Below are positions 6,780-9,266 of a DNA stretch of 9,266 bases, in pieces. Each line of letters starts with the position of its first letter. Position 1 is the first letter of the stretch. The notes under the pieces were generated by a model. It did not search any database. It worked only from the letters and a program-made list of their open reading frames with translations, and was not told the DNA's origin. The stretch lies in contig CAKARD010000050.1 in NCBI GenBank assembly GCA_916720425.1, forward strand, positions 1 to 9,266. The letters are read 5' to 3'. The DNA comes from an uncultured Kingella sp. GTDB taxonomy: Bacteria > Pseudomonadota > Gammaproteobacteria > Burkholderiales > Neisseriaceae. A program made the position numbers and the translations under genes.

Positions 6780-6819
6780 AAAAAACGCTCGTTGTTTTGT
6801 TGAACAATGGGCGTTTTTT
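6780..6819 (+). terminator. Strong intrinsic terminator of tkt
   Basis: The left arm (6780-6796, AAAAAACGCTCGTTGTT) and right arm (6803-6819, AACAATGGGCGTTTTTT) pair over 17 positions with two G-T pairs and a six-base loop. The right arm ends in T6. The stem starts five bases after the tkt stop. The A run on the left gives the mirrored U run on the other strand, so it may work in both directions. Confidence 0.88.
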
Positions 6820-6827
6820 GTTACAAT
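6800..6827 (+). promoter_or_regulatory. Candidate promoter of ung inside the tkt terminator
   Basis: TTGAAC (6800-6805) and TACAAT (6822-6827) are 16 bases apart and match sigma-70 at four and five of six positions. The -35 lies in the loop and right arm of the tkt terminator. The predicted start near 6834 leaves about 20 bases before the ung ATG, including its GGAGA ribosome site. No other promoter fits in the short gap. Confidence 0.4.
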
Positions 6828-6853
6828 ATTCATTACTTGGAGAATATAGTTAT

Positions 6854-7519
6854 ATGATAAATACTTGGCAACAGGCAATAGGATCAGAAAAACAACAAGC
6901 TTATTTTCAGCAAATTTTAAATACAGTGCAACAAGAACGTGAGCAAGGTATTGTCATTTATCCGCCTAATGCTGATGTGTTTAACGCATTTAAAGTCACA
7001 GAATTTGATCAAATCAAAGTGGTGATTTTGGGACAAGATCCATATCACAATATTAATCAGGCGCACGGTTTGGCGTTTTCAGTGCAACAAGGTGTCAGTA
7101 TTCCTCCTTCGTTATGCAATATTTATAAAGAATTACAACAAGATATTAAGGGTTTTTTGATGCCACGGCATGGTTGTTTAACGTCATGGGCAAAGCAGGG
7201 CGTGTTATTACTTAATACCGTTTTAACTGTTCGTGCTCATTGCGCGCATTCTCATGCCAATATCGGTTGGGAGAGGTTTACTGATCGTGTGATTAGTCAA
7301 ATTAATGCGCATCGTGAACATGTGGTGTTTTTATTATGGGGCAATCACGCACAGAAAAAAGGGACAAATATTGATCGTATGCGTCATTTGGTTTTAACCG
7401 CGCCACACCCTTCACCCTTATCGGCACATCGAGGTTTTTTCGGTTGCCGACATTTTTCACGTACTAATGAATATCTACAACAACATCATATTACGCCCAT
7501 TGATTGGCAAATCCCATGA
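6854..7519 (+). CDS. ung: Uracil-DNA glycosylase, family 1
   Basis: A 221-residue enzyme (E. coli Ung has 229) that removes uracil from DNA at the start of base-excision repair. The water-activating motif GQDPYH is at 60-65 with catalytic Asp62. Asn121 in LLLNTVLTV contacts uracil. HPSPLSAHRGFFG at 185-197 is the leucine-intercalation loop with the conserved His. VFLLWGNHAQ at 158-167 is also typical. The start is placed at 6854, where ATG follows GGAGA (6839-6843). An upstream TTG in frame at 6797 lies inside the tkt terminator and is rejected. It is the first gene of a rightward unit, with zapE beginning 22 bases after its stop. Confidence 0.95.
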   Translation: MINTWQQAIGSEKQQAYFQQILNTVQQEREQGIVIYPPNADVFNAFKVTEFDQIKVVILGQDPYHNINQAHGLAFSVQQGVSIPPSLCNIYKELQQDIKGFLMPRHGCLTSWAKQGVLLLNTVLTVRAHCAHSHANIGWERFTDRVISQINAHREHVVFLLWGNHAQKKGTNIDRMRHLVLTAPHPSPLSAHRGFFGCRHFSRTNEYLQQHHITPIDWQIP

Positions 7520-7541
7520 GTATAATAATAGGAGCAAAATT

Positions 7542-8675
7542 ATGACCGAAACCACTCGTTTTAATCCCCCCCCTTTTGCAAATCACAGCCCCCAATCATG
7601 GTATCAGGCAGCATCGCAACAACCTGCTTTTATCCGTGATCCCGCTCAAGCACGCGCTATTGCTGAGTTGGACAAACTATGGAATGAGCTGATGATGTTT
7701 AAACGCAAACGTAATCGTTTTTTGGGGCGCAGCTTACGCTCACCAGAAGTGCCGCGTGGTTTGTATTTTTATGGCGGGGTTGGGCGTGGTAAAAGTTTTT
7801 TGATGGATGTGTTTTTTGGTTGCTTGCCCTATCGCCGAAAACGCCGTGTGCATTTTCATGCGTTTATGGCAGAAATCCATCAACGTATGCGTGATAAACG
7901 CAGTGAAGCCAATCCACTCAAATCTGTAGCACAAGATATTGCTGCTGAAACGCGCGTTTTGTGTTTTGATGAATTTCATGTGAGCGATATTGCTGATGCC
8001 ATGATTTTGGGACGATTATTGGAGAATTTGTTTGCCCAAGGTGTCGTTCTGGTGGCAACGTCCAATTACGCTCCGTCTGAACTGTATCCACAAGGACAAA
8101 ATCGCAGCAGTTTTTTGCCTACTATTGCGCTGATAGAACAAAACCTTACCGTATTGAATGTAGATAATGGCGAAGATTATCGTATGCGCACTTTAAAACC
8201 TGCCGATGTCTTTTTTGTGCCTGATAATGCCGAAAACGAAGCCAGGTTGGCGCAATTATTTACCCAATTATCCAATGGAAAAAATATCGCTGCTGAAAAA
8301 ATCATCATCAACGAGCGTGAGTTGATATGCAAAGCACGGGATCATCACGTCATTTGGTTTGATTTTCGTGTTTTGTGTTTTGGAACGCGTTCCCAGTCAG
8401 ATTATTTGTGGTTGGCACAAAACTATACGCATGTATTGATTTCTGGGGTAGAAAAAATGTCGCCCACCGAAAAAAATGAAGCGCGTCGCTTAACCTTATT
8501 GGCAGATGTGTTTTATGATTATCGCGTGAAATTATGTTTGACTGCGCAAGTTCCAATGGAAGAGTTGTATACCGAAGGTGATTTTGCACATGAATTTGTA
8601 CGTACAGTGAGTCGCTTAGTAGAAATGCAATCGGCAGATTATTTGGCGCAAACACATTTGACTTTGAAGGATTAA
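7542..8675 (+). CDS. zapE: Cell division ATPase ZapE (AFG1-like)
   Basis: A 377-residue AAA+ ATPase (E. coli ZapE has 375). In E. coli it acts with FtsZ at the constricting septum; the homologous AFG1/LACE1 acts in mitochondria. The Walker A motif GGVGRGKS is at 78-85, Walker B VLCFDEF at 139-145 followed by HVSDIADAM, and the sensor-1 ATSN at 172-175 precedes the family segment YAPSELYPQGQNR. The C-terminal part keeps the RTVSRLVEMQSADYL segment. The ATG at 7542 follows AGGAG (7530-7534) at a good distance. The frame is open back to 7467, but those codons are the ung 3' end. There is no signal peptide or membrane segment, so it is cytoplasmic. It sits between ung and an unrecognised membrane protein, with short gaps that imply a shared transcript. 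Confidence 0.94.
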   Translation: MTETTRFNPPPFANHSPQSWYQAASQQPAFIRDPAQARAIAELDKLWNELMMFKRKRNRFLGRSLRSPEVPRGLYFYGGVGRGKSFLMDVFFGCLPYRRKRRVHFHAFMAEIHQRMRDKRSEANPLKSVAQDIAAETRVLCFDEFHVSDIADAMILGRLLENLFAQGVVLVATSNYAPSELYPQGQNRSSFLPTIALIEQNLTVLNVDNGEDYRMRTLKPADVFFVPDNAENEARLAQLFTQLSNGKNIAAEKIIINERELICKARDHHVIWFDFRVLCFGTRSQSDYLWLAQNYTHVLISGVEKMSPTEKNEARRLTLLADVFYDYRVKLCLTAQVPMEELYTEGDFAHEFVRTVSRLVEMQSADYLAQTHLTLKD

Positions 8676-8678
8676 TGC

Positions 8679-9266
8679 ATGAATAACGAACGCATATATC
8701 GTTATACTGTTGCTATAGTGGCTTTATTAGCGTTTGGTGGTATGGCATATAAAGGCTATAATTTTATTCAAGCGTTGCAAGAGGGTGTCTCTGATATACG
8801 CAGCAATGTTATCTCTGCTTCTACTCCTATTGGCGTGCCTGATTTTAGTGTGGCAACATCATCGTTTTCCATATCCGAGCCTAATATAGGGAATGCCGAT
8901 GCTGCCAGCACGGGTGAAGACATCTTAATTCAACAGGGTGATTTTGCCTATATTGGTGGCAAACCCTTTGTTCATGTACAATTAGTCAATGAGGGGAAAT
9001 TTATTGCGTCATCAGTAGTCTTGTCATTGGTATTGCAACTAGATGATCAAAACTCATCTGATATGGCGACTTTGGTGAATGCGCCCTTAGAAAATGGTTT
9101 AGCCGTTGGTGAAAAATACACATTAAATTTGCCTATAAATGATGAAAAATGGCAAAGCCCAAAAATTGCTCAAGCCCAAAGTCGTAAAGTTTTGGCGCAA
9201 GTGGTGAGCGTGGGGGATATGAATGGTATGGGTGTGGATTATCCACAAATTAGTGCGCCTGTTCGT
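8679..9266 (+). CDS. Unrecognised membrane-anchored protein, 3' end off the window
   Basis: A frame of 196 codons open to the window edge. ATG at 8679 lies three bases after the zapE stop and follows AAGGA (8667-8671), so it is probably cotranscribed and coupled with zapE. Residues 9-24 (YTVAIVALLAFGGMAY) form one hydrophobic segment after a short Asn/Arg-containing start, which suggests an N-terminal anchor with the rest outside the cytoplasm. Residues about 35-90 are Ser/Ala/Pro-rich and low in complexity. From about 91 a beta-rich pattern appears (FVHVQLVNEGKFIASSVVLS and later LNLPINDEKW), loosely like an immunoglobulin-fold or FxLYD-type domain. I do not recognise the family and assign no function. 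Base composition matches its neighbours. Confidence 0.8.
   Translation, partial: MNNERIYRYTVAIVALLAFGGMAYKGYNFIQALQEGVSDIRSNVISASTPIGVPDFSVATSSFSISEPNIGNADAASTGEDILIQQGDFAYIGGKPFVHVQLVNEGKFIASSVVLSLVLQLDDQNSSDMATLVNAPLENGLAVGEKYTLNLPINDEKWQSPKIAQAQSRKVLAQVVSVGDMNGMGVDYPQISAPVR

Noticed and set aside
8350..8655. Minus-strand open frame of 101 codons
   Set aside because: It is antisense to the conserved zapE C-terminal region, with no context supporting expression.

Overview
The window reads as a stretch of an AT-rich (roughly 40% GC by eye) proteobacterial chromosome. Gene content, protein lengths and motifs (E. coli-length IlvA, ZapE and transketolase, a Haemophilus-like QueD) point to a gamma- or betaproteobacterium. 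The left edge holds what looks like the end of an IS5-family element of the IS1106-like kind common in Neisseria and its relatives. A host-associated genus in or near Neisseriaceae, Cardiobacteriaceae or Pasteurellaceae is plausible. I see no dense array of the classic uptake sequences that would settle it.

Layout. Positions 1-83 are an insertion-sequence end with the first six codons of a minus-strand transposase. Positions 84-388 hold no convincing gene, only a strong hairpin and a short ORF with an in-frame stop. Positions 389-2906, read leftward, form a tight unit fpr > queD > queE > radC: a ferredoxin-NADP reductase, two queuosine-precursor genes and a RadC-family protein. The last three are joined by ATGA stop/start overlaps. 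Positions 3083-4627 are ilvA, also leftward. A 168-bp divergent intergenic region separates it from tkt, which runs rightward and ends in a strong intrinsic terminator. A second rightward unit follows: ung > zapE > an unrecognised membrane-anchored protein that runs off the right edge.

The most notable feature is queD. It can be reconstructed end to end at the expected 141 residues only by restoring two missing single bases, one in a seven-A run and one outside any long homopolymer. All its neighbours are intact. If this is not assembly error, this copy cannot make 6-carboxytetrahydropterin synthase, while its pathway partner queE, which overlaps it, is still open and well conserved.

The rest is mostly central metabolism and housekeeping: isoleucine synthesis (ilvA), pentose phosphate (tkt), base-excision repair (ung), division-associated AAA+ ATPase (zapE) and redox (fpr). 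I did not find a convincing new multi-gene system. The observations worth following are the queD lesions, the nested terminator/promoter between tkt and ung, the plus-strand terminator-like hairpin between two minus-strand genes, the insertion-sequence leader hairpin covering its own ribosome site, and the unknown protein after zapE.
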